A stretch of 64,000 nucleotides of DNA from an uncultured Roseateles sp. (GCF_945956965.1 NZ_CAMFJS010000003.1:248001-312000); one strand, 5' to 3'; positions 53,098 to 62,173 are shown, counted from the stretch's first letter. Translations and numbers: made by a program. The notes: generated by a model not told the origin, from the letters alone.

Positions 53098-54477
53098 TCA
53101 GAAGTTGAATGCCAGGCGCAGCCCGCCCCAATGCCGGCCGCCCACCACAATGGGGGCCGACACTTCCTTCAAGAGTACAAACTTGCCCCCGCCCATATCG
53201 CGACGATAGGTCTGTAAAAGAAAGGGCCGCTGGTTGCGCGCCGAAGCCAGGCCGGTGCGGTCATTGAAGATGCGCCGGTAGCGACTATTGGCTGTGTTCC
53301 ACACCACATCTCCAGCGCGCTGCGGCTGGCAGTACTTCTTGTTGTGGGCGGCAACATAACCGTTACGGTCCACGGCAATGCAATAGACCACCTTGTCGCT
53401 GAAATCGAGCATGCGCTCTTGAATCGCCGGGAACAGCCGGTCGGCCAATCCCACGAACTGGGTCAGATGCTGAGCCGGGTTGCTGCCCGGTATGGCTTGA
53501 TAGTTCTCATCAAACAACTGAGCCTGCTGAATGTCACCGCGCTGCAGGGCCTGGGTCAACACGCCGGCAATGTCCGCCGCAGCTTGCTGGGCAGCCTGGA
53601 TGAAAGGGGCGTCTTCGACTTCCACGCCAGAGTCAGCGATCTGCTCGATCACCTGTTCCGACAGCCGCAAGAATCGGTCGCTGCATGAGAACGCGGCATC
53701 CAACTTGACCATGGCCTCCTGAATCTCGCGCTCCAAGTCCGCCACTCGGCCACCCAGGGCGCCGATGGTCTTCTCACTTTGTTCGGCCGAGCTATTGATC
53801 TGCCCCACATCGGCCTGCACCTGCGCAAAAGCTTGATGGATCGCGCTGCGGCTGGCATCGCCACGGTCATTGCGCAACTCGCGGCTGAAGGCCTCGATGC
53901 GCGTGTCCAGGGCAGACACCGTGCCCATGATGGCCTTGGATGAGTTTTCCACTTGCCCGGCCAAGGCCTTGACGGCGTCGGCCACGACGCCGAAACCACG
54001 CCCGGCCTCGCCGGCCCGGCGAGCCTCGACCGAGGCATTGAAGGCGACCAAGCGCGTTTGCAAGGCAATTTTTGTGATCTCGGATGCCGCGTCAGAGACC
54101 TGGTGCAAGGTTTGAACAATGCCGCCAACCTCATTGCCTACGCCGTCCAGCGCTTGGCTGGCGCGCTCTACCGCGGCACCGGATTGAGTGGTTGAGCGAC
54201 TGATGGCTGATTGCGCTTCACGCACCGAAGCGAGGTCTTGCGACAAGGCCCCCATGGCCTCGGCTTGGGCGAGCACAACTTTTTGCGTGTCCTCCAGGAG
54301 CCCACGCACCTCGGCGGCGTCTTTGCCGACATTGGAGATGGCACGGGAGAGCTTCTGCACCACCTGCTTCATGGCCGCAGCACTTGCGTTCGCAGCGGCG
54401 CTTGATTCAGTGGGGCTTTGTGCGGCAGCCAGAGCTGAGGCAGGGCCATTTGGCCGTGATGTCCACCAGAACCGCAT
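53098..54477 (-). CDS. Soluble methyl-accepting chemotaxis protein with C-terminal sensor domain
   Basis: A 459-residue receptor without membrane segments or HAMP. The signalling hairpin lies at about residues 80-270, with LQTRLVAFNASVEARRAGEA and GRGFGVVADAVKALAGQVEN. The usual QTNLLALNAAIEAARAGE is altered to QTRLVAFNASVEARRAGE. The C-terminal ~130 residues (DKVVYCIAVDRNGYVAAHNK, RTGLASARNQRPFLLQTYRR) look like a PAS/Cache-type sensor, so the domain order is reversed relative to membrane receptors. The ATG at 54477 has GAGGG upstream. It lies after fliA on the same strand, 120 bp away, with a GACGCTG-C-CAGCGTC hairpin (54558-54572) between. Confidence 0.88.
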   Translation of the reverse strand: MRFWWTSRPNGPASALAAAQSPTESSAAANASAAAMKQVVQKLSRAISNVGKDAAEVRGLLEDTQKVVLAQAEAMGALSQDLASVREAQSAISRSTTQSGAAVERASQALDGVGNEVGGIVQTLHQVSDAASEITKIALQTRLVAFNASVEARRAGEAGRGFGVVADAVKALAGQVENSSKAIMGTVSALDTRIEAFSRELRNDRGDASRSAIHQAFAQVQADVGQINSSAEQSEKTIGALGGRVADLEREIQEAMVKLDAAFSCSDRFLRLSEQVIEQIADSGVEVEDAPFIQAAQQAAADIAGVLTQALQRGDIQQAQLFDENYQAIPGSNPAQHLTQFVGLADRLFPAIQERMLDFSDKVVYCIAVDRNGYVAAHNKKYCQPQRAGDVVWNTANSRYRRIFNDRTGLASARNQRPFLLQTYRRDMGGGKFVLLKEVSAPIVVGGRHWGGLRLAFNF

Positions 54478-54596
54478 CAACGCACCCTCACTTGATTGTT
54501 TGTTTGACTGATTGCTTGCTTTTTTGTTGCGCAAACAGCTGGCGGGAGCTCTTGGGCGACGCTGCCAGCGTCAGTTTCAGACCTTGCTTGCCGAAT

Positions 54597-55310
54597 CTAC
54601 CAATCGCGCAGCTTCACCCGCAGGCGGGCAATGGCTTGGCTATGCAGCTGGCAGACCCGCGATTCGGTGACTTTCAAGACGACCGCAATCTCTTTCAGAT
54701 TCATATCGTGCTCGTAGTACATGCTCATCATGAACTGCTCACGCTCGGGCAGATTCTTGATGGCAGCCACCAGGGCTTCGCGCATGCGGTGGTCTTGCAG
54801 CTTGAGCATCGGGTTGTTGCTGTGATCGGCCACATGGCGATCCAGGAAGTCCTCGTCGCCCTCGTCACCGGACATGTCCTCCAGGTAGACCAGCTGGGTG
54901 CCGCGCACCTTGCCGAGCAGCTCCTGATAGTCGGCCAGGCTGACGCCCATTTCGGCGGCGATTTCGCTTTCGGCCGGGGCGCGGCCGAGCTTTTGCTCCA
55001 GCTTGCGCACGGCGCCTTCGATATCGCGCTGCTGGCGGCGAGTGCCGCGGCTCATCCAGTCACCACCGCGCAGCTCATCGAGCATGGCGCCGCGGATACG
55101 CTGGGTGGCAAAGGTTTCGAACTGCACGCCCTGCCCCACATCGAAGCGCGAGAGCGCATCGGTCAGGCCGATCAGGCCGACCTGGATCAGGTCGTCGATT
55201 TCGATATTGGCGGGCAGCTTGGCAATCATCTGGTGTGCCAGACGACGCACCAGCGGGCTGTACTGTTTGATGAGGGAGGAGTTATCGAGGCGGCCTTTGG
55301 CGGTATACAT
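54597..55310 (-). CDS. fliA: RNA polymerase sigma-28 factor FliA
   Basis: A 237-residue flagellar sigma factor. Region 2 contains PLVRRLAHQMIAKLPANIEI and DDLIQVGLIGLTDALSRFDV; region 4 ends YYEHDMNLKEIAVVLKVTES, RVCQLHSQAIARLRVKL. It transcribes late flagellar and chemotaxis genes from TAAAG/GCCGATAA promoters, one of which precedes flgM here. The ATG at 55310 follows GGAGCTGAAG. It is the last gene of the flhB-flhA-flhF-flhG run. Confidence 0.96.
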   Translation of the reverse strand: MYTAKGRLDNSSLIKQYSPLVRRLAHQMIAKLPANIEIDDLIQVGLIGLTDALSRFDVGQGVQFETFATQRIRGAMLDELRGGDWMSRGTRRQQRDIEGAVRKLEQKLGRAPAESEIAAEMGVSLADYQELLGKVRGTQLVYLEDMSGDEGDEDFLDRHVADHSNNPMLKLQDHRMREALVAAIKNLPEREQFMMSMYYEHDMNLKEIAVVLKVTESRVCQLHSQAIARLRVKLRDW

Positions 55311-55328
55311 CTTCAGCTCCAGCTGCAA

Positions 55329-56180
55329 TCAGTAAATGGCGGCGACGGCCGGGCGAGCGACAGTGCGGGCTGGCTGCGACGCCGAGGGGCGCAACGGCGA
55401 GCGGGTCACAGGCCGCAAGGGGCTGGCATCGACAGAAGCTTCCAGCGCCGCGCCCGGGGGGGCGGCCATCAGCAACTCACGCGCCAGATGGCGCACTTCG
55501 GTCGAGATCGGGGCGCTGCTCGGTGTGCGCGGATCGAGGCAAGCCCAGTCGCGCAGCACCGCGCCGAGGAAACCATCGGCACAGCTGCTGAGCTGTTCTG
55601 CAATCCGCTCCGACATGCGCAGCTGCGGCGAGCAGGCCATCAGCAAGCTGTACACCATCAGCCCGGCGCGGCCAGCCAGCCACTTCATACCAGCATAGGC
55701 ATGGGTGACGCTATTCGCGTCGGTATCCGCCAGCAAAACCGGGCGCACTTCACGCAAGGCGACCACACGGGCCAGCTCCGCAGCGCTGGCGTGCAGCAGC
55801 ACCACATCGGCCTGGGGCGCGGCGTCAGTCACCACTTCCAAAAACTGGGCGGCCGAGCCCTTGGCATTGATATAGCGCATCGGCAAGCCGCGCGCAGCCA
55901 GGTAGGAGACGTCCTTGGACAAGCTCTCCACACAAGCGCCCAGGTCCACCGAGGCCAGTTCGGACGGCGTAGGCGCGGACTCGGCGGCATCGACCACAAG
56001 GGTGTGCAAGCCCAGTTCGGCAAACGCCGCGCAAAGCCCTTCCAACAGCACGCCAGCACCCATGACATGCGGGTTGCTGACCACAGGAATGAAGCGCACC
56101 CGCGAGCTGGCGAACAGCCGGCGCAGGCCATGGGCCTGATCTTGCGGTGCGAGGGTATGAGGATTGACGTCGCGCATCAT
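55329..56180 (-). CDS. flhG: FlhG/FleN-position protein lacking a Walker A motif
   Basis: A 283-residue protein in the place of FlhG, between flhF and fliA. Near the N-terminus DQAHGLRRLF (about residues 14-23) matches the DQAxxLR element with which FlhG activates the FlhF GTPase. The MinD-like fold can be followed (FIPVVSNPHVMGAGVLLEGL; LGLHTLVVDAAE; TDANSVTHAYAGMKWLAGRA). However, the region aligned with GGKGGVGKT reads SNPHVMGAG, with both lysines gone, and the catalytic Asp regions are also changed. It has a Pro/Arg/Ser-rich tail and no clear amphipathic membrane helix. I infer a pseudo-ATPase that may still bind FlhF. The symbol is positional. Confidence 0.72.
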   Translation of the reverse strand: MMRDVNPHTLAPQDQAHGLRRLFASSRVRFIPVVSNPHVMGAGVLLEGLCAAFAELGLHTLVVDAAESAPTPSELASVDLGACVESLSKDVSYLAARGLPMRYINAKGSAAQFLEVVTDAAPQADVVLLHASAAELARVVALREVRPVLLADTDANSVTHAYAGMKWLAGRAGLMVYSLLMACSPQLRMSERIAEQLSSCADGFLGAVLRDWACLDPRTPSSAPISTEVRHLARELLMAAPPGAALEASVDASPLRPVTRSPLRPSASQPARTVARPAVAAIY

Positions 56181-56204
56181 GATGGCTGGTATCCCAGGTT
56201 TGGT

Positions 56205-57914
56205 TCAGTGCGTGCCCATAGCGGCGGCACTGCGGGGGCTGAGCGCTGGCCCACCGGCAAAAATCAGATTCACATCGGCACTGTCCATGCGCCAGGCGCC
56301 AGCCGCTTGGCTGCGCAGGGCGCGCTGCACCAAGGCCTGAGCCGACAGGCGATGCCAGTCTTCCGGCACGCGCTGGCCATTGGTCACGCCCAGCACGCGC
56401 AGCTTGTGGCGGATCAGGGTGTCCAGGGCGGGCGCGAGCTTGACGGCTTCGTCGATCTTGGAGAGCACCACGCCTTGGCACTCATGCGCGCGCCAAGCAG
56501 TGACCACATCCTCAATCGTTTCGCCCTGCTGAGCGGCGTTGACGACCAGGATCTTGGTGATGCTGCGGTGCGCCAGCATGTCCAGCAATTCATTGGTGCG
56601 GCTGTCGCGCTGGGCCATGCCGGCGGTGTCGATCAAGACCATCTTCTTGGCCGAGAGCAGGTCGAGCAAATCTTCCAGCGAGCTGCGGTCGTGGGCGGTA
56701 TGCACCGGCACGCCGAGGATGCGGCCGTAGGCGCGCAGTTGCTCGTGGGCGCCAACCCGGTAAGCGTCCAAGGTGATCAGGCCCAGCTGAGCCGCGCCGT
56801 GGCGGGTGGCAAAGGCGGCAGCCAGCTTGGCAGTCGTCGTCGTTTTGCCCACGCCGGTGGAGCCGATCAGGGCGAACACACCGCCCTGCTCTTCCAGGGC
56901 CGGCATGGCCTCGCCGGTGAGCAGATTGCGGGACAGCACATTGGCGGCCCAGCTGGTTTCGTCAGAGGTTTCGCCGTGGGCGCCGGGCTTGAATTCGTTG
57001 GGGCAACCTTCCACCAGCTTGCGCACCAGGGCGGGCGAGAAGCCCACTTCCAGCATCTTCTGGGTCAGGCGGGCCTGGGTCGGTTGGCGCTGCAGCTTTT
57101 CCATGAAGGCCAGGGCGCCGAAGCGCTCTTCGATCAGGCCTTTCATGCTGCGCAGCTCGTTCATCATGTCTTGCTGATCGCGGCGGCCGCGGCCGGGCAG
57201 ATCAGGCAGCTCGGCGCCCATGGCGCCCAGGCCGCTGAGCTCCTGCGCGGCAGCCGGCATGCGGATTTCATCGCGCAGCACCGGCGGTGTGCGGCGGGCG
57301 GCAGGCGCGGCGGCGGCCGGGGCGCTTGTTTCCACCGGGCGACGCGGCTGCATGGCTTGCAGCGCGGCCTGGGCGCGCTGCTGGCGCGCAGCAGCCAGGC
57401 TGCTGATGCCTGGCTGCTCCACAGCCGGCTCGGGCTGCAGGGCCAAGGGGTCAGGCAGGCCGTCGATCTCGGCCTGGCGGCGCTTGAGCACGCGCTCGCG
57501 CACATAGTCCTGGAAGGACAAGGTGCTCATCGCCAGGGTTTCAACATCCTGGCCCACCTCATCGGCCGGGTCGGTGTAGCCAAAGCTGGGCTCGCTGCGT
57601 TGCTGCAGCTGGTTGCCTTGCTGACCGGCGCGTGCGGCAAAGCTCTTGCCGACGGGGGCCGAAGACATCGCTGCGGGCTGGGCGGTATTCGGGGCGCCGG
57701 CTGGGCGGGCCTGCACGCGGCCGGGCGAGCTGATGCGGGGCGCAGTGGCGGCCACGCGCTCGATCTGCGACATGCCTTCGGGCGCCATGGCCAGCACTTC
57801 CACGCCTTCGGCGCAGGGCTTGTTGGACAGCACCACAGCATCATCACCGAAAGCCTTGCGCACCAAGGCCATGGCTTCACGGGAATTGCGGGCAGTAAAG
57901 CGTTTCACGTTCAT
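56205..57914 (-). CDS. flhF: Flagellar SRP-like GTPase FlhF
   Basis: A 569-residue SIMIBI GTPase that sets flagellar position. The N-terminal B domain starts MNVKRFTARNSREAMALVRK; a long Pro/Ala/Gln-rich linker (about residues 60-230) is followed by the NG domain with G1 GSTGVGKTTTTAKLA (~346), ITLDAYRVGAHEQLRAYGRI, LIDTAGM and SKIDEA. It is larger than most FlhF (~430) because of the linker. Its ATG lies inside the TATGA end of a 28-codon small ORF that also overlaps flhA, with AGGAGG just upstream. Confidence 0.95.
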   Translation of the reverse strand: MNVKRFTARNSREAMALVRKAFGDDAVVLSNKPCAEGVEVLAMAPEGMSQIERVAATAPRISSPGRVQARPAGAPNTAQPAAMSSAPVGKSFAARAGQQGNQLQQRSEPSFGYTDPADEVGQDVETLAMSTLSFQDYVRERVLKRRQAEIDGLPDPLALQPEPAVEQPGISSLAAARQQRAQAALQAMQPRRPVETSAPAAAAPAARRTPPVLRDEIRMPAAAQELSGLGAMGAELPDLPGRGRRDQQDMMNELRSMKGLIEERFGALAFMEKLQRQPTQARLTQKMLEVGFSPALVRKLVEGCPNEFKPGAHGETSDETSWAANVLSRNLLTGEAMPALEEQGGVFALIGSTGVGKTTTTAKLAAAFATRHGAAQLGLITLDAYRVGAHEQLRAYGRILGVPVHTAHDRSSLEDLLDLLSAKKMVLIDTAGMAQRDSRTNELLDMLAHRSITKILVVNAAQQGETIEDVVTAWRAHECQGVVLSKIDEAVKLAPALDTLIRHKLRVLGVTNGQRVPEDWHRLSAQALVQRALRSQAAGAWRMDSADVNLIFAGGPALSPRSAAAMGTH

Positions 57915-57997
57915 AGGGCCTCCTGCCGAGCCACCTCAGCGGCGGCACGCGCCACCACGAGGGGCAGCGAACGGATGTGTGTGTGGAAGCCGCTCAT
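57911..57997 (-). CDS. 28-residue small ORF bridging flhA and flhF
   Basis: The ATG (57997-57995) overlaps the flhA stop as ATGA, and the TGA stop (57913-57911) overlaps the flhF ATG as ATGA. The frame fills the whole 79 bp gap without a stop. The predicted peptide starts MSGFHTHIRSLPLVV and continues ARAAAEVARQEAL: a short hydrophobic stretch then an amphipathic helix. The flhF ribosome site AGGAGG lies within it, so translating ribosomes would pass over it. It may be a leader that couples flhF output to flhA, or a genuine small protein. No homologue is known to me. Confidence 0.5.
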   Translation of the reverse strand: MSGFHTHIRSLPLVVARAAAEVARQEAL

Positions 57998-60090
57998 GCG
58001 GTGCCTCCGATGATCGATCCGATACGGATGGAATGTGTTTCAGGAATCTCGCTATGACCCAGCACCTTCAGGCGCGGCGCGGCACGCTTCAACAAGCGAG
58101 CCATGGGGGCGCGAATCAGGTCAGGCACCAGCAAGCAGGCCGGCACACCGCGGTCTTCCTGAGACTGGGCGGTTTCAGCGGCGCTGCGGGCCAGGGTGTC
58201 GGCGACACCGGGGTCCAGGGCGGCGCCGTGGGGGGAATTCAGGGCTTGGGTGACCAGACGTTCCAGCTCGGGCTCGAGCGCAATCACGTCCAGCTCCTTC
58301 ACCGGGCCGTAAATCTGCTGCACGATGGCCGGCGCAATATGCACACGAATGCGGCGGGCCAGCTCGGCCGGATCGGTGATGTTGGCGTTCTCGGCCACGC
58401 TCTCGACGATGGAGCGCATGTCGCGGATGTGCACGCCCTCTTCCAGCAAGAGCTGTAAAACTTTCTGCAGTGAAGCGATGCCGAGCATTTTGGGTATCAC
58501 GTCTTCGATCAGTTGAGGCGCTTGTTTGGTCAGGTGTTCCACCAGCGCCTGGGTCTCCACACGGCCCAGCAACTTGGCTGCGTGGACTTGCATCAAGTGT
58601 GAAAGATGGGTGGCAATCACGGTCGAGCAATCAACAACGGTAAATCCGGCCATTTGCGCCATATCACGCTGCCGGTCCTCGATCCACACCGCCGGAAGGC
58701 CAAAAGCGGGGTCGGTGGTGGCCTGACCGATCAATTTCTGGGTCGCGTGGCCCGGGTTGATCGCCAGCCACATGCCGGGGAAGGCCTCGGCCTCGCCAAT
58801 CACAGCTCCGCGCAGGGACAAGCGGTATTGGCTGGGGCGCAGCTCCAGGTTGTCACGGATGTGCACCGAGGGCGGCAAAAAGCCCACCTCTTGGGCGAAC
58901 TTGCGCCGAACGCCCTTGATGCGGCTGAGCAGATCGCCTTCGCGGGACTTGTCCACCAAGGCAATCAGGCGATAGCCCACTTCCAGCCCCAAGGTGTCCA
59001 CCGGCACCAGGTCATCCCAGCTGGCTTCGGCATTGGGCTCGGGCGTGGTGGCGGCGGTGGTCGCTTGGCCGCGCAGCGCCTCGGCCTCGGTGGCCTGCTG
59101 CTTGGTGCGCAGCCACCAGGCCAGATAGCCCGTGCCCGCAGCGATCAACAAGAACACCACATGCGGCATGCCAGGAATCAGACCCAGCAAGCCAATCACA
59201 CCGGCCGTGATGGCCAGGGACTTGGCCGAGCCAAAGACTTGCTTGCCGATCTGACTGCCAATGTCTTTGTCCGTGCCCACGCGGGACACCACCATGGCCG
59301 CGGCGACGGAGATCAGCAGCGCCGGCACTTGGGCCACGAGGGCATCGCCCACCGCCAACAAGATGTAGGAATTGGCCGCCTGGCTGGCCGACAAATCATG
59401 CTGCGCCACGCCGATGATGAAGCCGCCGACGATATTGATCACCAGAATCAAGATGCCCGCCACCGCGTCACCGCGCACGAACTTACTGGCACCGTCCATG
59501 GAGCCGAAGAAGTCGGCCTCGTCGCCCAGTTCGGCGCGGCGGCGTTTGGCTTCTTTTTCGTCAATCAGGCCGGCGTTCAGGTCGGCATCCACCGCCATCT
59601 GTTTGCCGGGCATGGCATCCAAGGTGAAGCGCGCGCCGACCTCAGCGATACGCTCCGCACCCTTGGTAACCACGATGAAGTTGATCACCACCAGAATGGC
59701 AAACACGATCAAACCGACCGCGAAGTTGCCGCCGATCAGGAAATGCCCGAAGGCCTCGATCACCTTGCCTGCAGCGCCTGTGCCGGTGTGGCCTTCGAGC
59801 AGCACCACGCGGGTGGAGGCGACGTTGAGCGACAAGCGCAGCAAGGTGGTCAGCAGCAGCACGGTCGGGAAGGCCGCAAAGTCCAGCGGCCGCACCATGC
59901 TCGAGGCCACCATCATCACCATCACCGCCATGGCGATATTGAAGGTAAACATCAGGTCCAAGGCGAAAGGCGGCAAGGGCAGCACCATCATGCCCAGCAC
60001 CAGAATCACCGCCACGGGCGCGCCCAGTGCGCTCAACACGGCGGCACGCGGGCCCAACAAGGCTTGCAGCTTGGCAATCAGCGGGTTCAT
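57994..60090 (-). CDS. flhA: Flagellar type III export gate protein FlhA
   Basis: A 698-residue export gate subunit of the FHIPEP family. About eight membrane segments lie in residues 1-330, beginning VLSALGAPVAVILVLGMMVL; the cytoplasmic loop has VVTKGAERIAEVGARFTLDA and MPGKQMAVDADLNAGLIDEK, the family signature. The C-terminal cytoplasmic domain (~360-698) docks chaperone-substrate complexes, such as FlgN with FlgK/FlgL. The start overlaps the flhB stop by ATGA. Confidence 0.97.
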   Translation of the reverse strand: MNPLIAKLQALLGPRAAVLSALGAPVAVILVLGMMVLPLPPFALDLMFTFNIAMAVMVMMVASSMVRPLDFAAFPTVLLLTTLLRLSLNVASTRVVLLEGHTGTGAAGKVIEAFGHFLIGGNFAVGLIVFAILVVINFIVVTKGAERIAEVGARFTLDAMPGKQMAVDADLNAGLIDEKEAKRRRAELGDEADFFGSMDGASKFVRGDAVAGILILVINIVGGFIIGVAQHDLSASQAANSYILLAVGDALVAQVPALLISVAAAMVVSRVGTDKDIGSQIGKQVFGSAKSLAITAGVIGLLGLIPGMPHVVFLLIAAGTGYLAWWLRTKQQATEAEALRGQATTAATTPEPNAEASWDDLVPVDTLGLEVGYRLIALVDKSREGDLLSRIKGVRRKFAQEVGFLPPSVHIRDNLELRPSQYRLSLRGAVIGEAEAFPGMWLAINPGHATQKLIGQATTDPAFGLPAVWIEDRQRDMAQMAGFTVVDCSTVIATHLSHLMQVHAAKLLGRVETQALVEHLTKQAPQLIEDVIPKMLGIASLQKVLQLLLEEGVHIRDMRSIVESVAENANITDPAELARRIRVHIAPAIVQQIYGPVKELDVIALEPELERLVTQALNSPHGAALDPGVADTLARSAAETAQSQEDRGVPACLLVPDLIRAPMARLLKRAAPRLKVLGHSEIPETHSIRIGSIIGGTA

Positions 60091-61277
60091 GTGGCCTCAG
60101 CTCCAAAGTCGTCGTCTTGCGCCGGGTCTTCGGGGCGGAAGCCCGGCTTGTTGTGCGGATCCAGCTCCGGCGGCACTTGCGGCTCGGGCTGCTCGGGGGC
60201 GGCCGTGCGCATCGCCATGGCCTGCTTGAGCTGATACACATAGGCCAGCACCTGCGCCACGGCGCCGAAGAGCACGGCGGGAATTTCACGGTCCACCTGC
60301 GCGTGGGCATAAAGCGCACGCGCCAGCACCGGCGACTGCAGCACCGGCACCTTGTTGTCTTTGGCCAGATCGCGGATCTTCATGGCCAGCAAATCAGCGC
60401 CCTTGGCCACCACTTTGGGCGCGGCCATGCTCTTGTCGTCGTACTTCAGGGCCACGGCGTAGTGGGTGGGGTTCATCACCACCAGGTCGGCGCTAGGCAC
60501 GGCAGCCAACATGCGACGTTTGGCCATCTCGCGCATCTTGGCGCGCATGCGGCCCTTCATCTCCATATTGCCTTCGTTTTCCTTCATCTCCTGCTTGACC
60601 TCTTCACGGGTCATGCGCATGCGCCGCATATAGAGCTGGCGCTGCATCGGCACGTCGATGACGGCAAACAAGGCCAGCGCGATACCGAGCAAAATCAGCC
60701 CGCCCATGAGCTGATGGCCGGCATAGGCCAAGGCAGCCGGGAGCGGCACAGACATGATGCCCACATAAGCCGCCAAGCGATCTTTCAAGACCATCGCGCC
60801 AACGATGCCCAGCACCAAGGCCAGTGCCACCGCCTTGGCCGCCTGGCCCAGGCCATGGCCGCTGAACATGCGGCCCAGGCCGGCCAGAGGATTGAGGTGG
60901 GAGAACTTGGGCGCCAAGGGCTTCATGGTCCAGTTCCAGCCGCCCGAGGCAATATTGCTGGCAATGCCCACGGCCACCAGAATGGCCACGATGGGGCCCA
61001 CGATGGCGATGAAATTGAGCGTCAACTCCCCCAAGCGCTCGGCCATCAAGCCGGGCCGGGCCAACATCTGCGCGTCAAAGTGCAGCGAGCGGGTGAGCAT
61101 CTTCTGCAGGCTGTCGATCACGCTCGGCCCGCCCACACTGAGAATGGCGCCGCCCGCCACCATCATGGCGAAGTGCGGCAGATCACGCGAACGCGGCAGC
61201 TGGCCCTCAGCCCGAGATCTTTCAATCTTCTTGGCTGAGGCCGGTAAATTTCTGTCTTGTGCGTCTTGATCAGCCAT
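60087..61277 (-). CDS. flhB: Flagellar export switch protein FlhB
   Basis: A 396-residue export apparatus protein that switches secretion from hook to filament substrates. Four membrane segments in the N-terminal half; the autocleavage site NPTH is at residues 269-272 in VVMNPTHYAVALKYDD. The C-terminal tail is Pro/Glu-rich and slightly longer than in enterobacteria. It is the first gene of the flhB-flhA-flhF-flhG-fliA run, set apart from cheZ by a terminator. Confidence 0.96.
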   Translation of the reverse strand: MADQDAQDRNLPASAKKIERSRAEGQLPRSRDLPHFAMMVAGGAILSVGGPSVIDSLQKMLTRSLHFDAQMLARPGLMAERLGELTLNFIAIVGPIVAILVAVGIASNIASGGWNWTMKPLAPKFSHLNPLAGLGRMFSGHGLGQAAKAVALALVLGIVGAMVLKDRLAAYVGIMSVPLPAALAYAGHQLMGGLILLGIALALFAVIDVPMQRQLYMRRMRMTREEVKQEMKENEGNMEMKGRMRAKMREMAKRRMLAAVPSADLVVMNPTHYAVALKYDDKSMAAPKVVAKGADLLAMKIRDLAKDNKVPVLQSPVLARALYAHAQVDREIPAVLFGAVAQVLAYVYQLKQAMAMRTAAPEQPEPQVPPELDPHNKPGFRPEDPAQDDDFGAEAT

Positions 61278-61465
61278 GGCAATTGGGAGTGGGCGAGCTC
61301 AGAGAAACTCGCATTGCCATTGTTCGCCGGACGACGGAAAACTTAAGCCGAAAAAAGCCGGGGAAAGCGGCGGTGATCCGGCGTCAGCTTGGTGACTCAG
61401 GCCCAAGCATCACCTCAGCAACAGCTCTGCACCATTCGGGTCGGGTGTGTTGCCGGCCACAGACG

Positions 61466-61490
61466 CAAAAAAACCCGCCTCAGCGGGTTT
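61466..61490 (-). terminator. Rho-independent terminator after cheZ
   Basis: Minus strand: AACCCGC, loop TGAG, GCGGGTT, then a run of T (61473 down to 61467). It lies ~30 bp beyond the cheZ stop and separates the motA-motB-cheY-cheZ and flhB-fliA transcription units. Confidence 0.9.
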
Positions 61491-61517
61491 CATCCAATCA
61501 AAAGCCAGGCCTGCGCC

Positions 61518-62159
61518 TCAGAAGCCCAAGCTGGCCAGCAAATCATCCACTTCGCCCTGATTGGCCACCACATCGGTGCGCCCCTCGGGGTTGACCACGG
61601 GACCTTGCAGAATGCTCGGGTCCACTTTCTCACGCTGCTCGGGCGGCACCACCGACACCAGCAGCTTGACCAAGCTGTCTTCCAGGTCGTTCGCCAGGGT
61701 CACCACCTTGGCCACCACTTGACCGGTCAGATCATGGAAGTCTTGCGACATCATGATGTCGGTCAGATGGCCGTCGATATTGGCCGTGCGAGCCTCGACT
61801 TCCTTGACGAAATTCAATATCGCGCCACTTGCCACGGCCTTGACCGGGTCAGCCACGATGGCGGCCGCCATCGCATTGGTGGCGGCAGTAATGTAAGCAT
61901 GGTCGGCCTTGGCCTGATCGACCGAGTTCAGCACCTTGTTGGCGGCCTCAGCCGTCTTGGTCGCGATATAGCTCAAACGGCTGCGCGCGTCGGGCAGGCC
62001 GTCGGTAGCGATTTGCAACTTGGGCATCACGCCCAGTTGTTGCATGGTGTCGTGCAGAACCCGGGTGATGGAACCGATCTGCTGAAACACCTCTGGCGAG
62101 ACGGTCAACGGATCGGTGCCCTGATGCAGTTTGCTCAATTCATCTAATTGAATTTGCAT
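61518..62159 (-). CDS. cheZ: CheY-P phosphatase CheZ
   Basis: A 213-residue phosphatase that removes phosphate from CheY-P at the flagellar motor. The four-helix core has the catalytic segment MMSQDFHDLTGQVVAKVV with the conserved Asp and Gln, and the C-terminal CheY-binding peptide is VDDLLASLGF. The ATG at 62159 has GGGAG upstream; the preceding TTG in frame is not needed. It follows cheY by 14 bp. Confidence 0.96.
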   Translation of the reverse strand: MQIQLDELSKLHQGTDPLTVSPEVFQQIGSITRVLHDTMQQLGVMPKLQIATDGLPDARSRLSYIATKTAEAANKVLNSVDQAKADHAYITAATNAMAAAIVADPVKAVASGAILNFVKEVEARTANIDGHLTDIMMSQDFHDLTGQVVAKVVTLANDLEDSLVKLLVSVVPPEQREKVDPSILQGPVVNPEGRTDVVANQGEVDDLLASLGF

Positions 62160-62173
62160 GGCCAACTCCCGGT

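Noticed and set aside
54384-58013. A 1209-codon open frame on the plus strand opposite fliA, the flhG-like gene and flhF
   Set aside because: It lies wholly antisense to well-supported genes, is rich in His/Gln/Ala/Gly as expected of a GC-rich shadow frame, and shows no domain.
61300-61345. Possible sigma-28 promoter upstream of flhB (TTAAGTTT-N11-GCGAACAA on the minus strand)
   Set aside because: The -10 block matches the consensus poorly at the core CGAT positions; flhB is normally an earlier-class gene.
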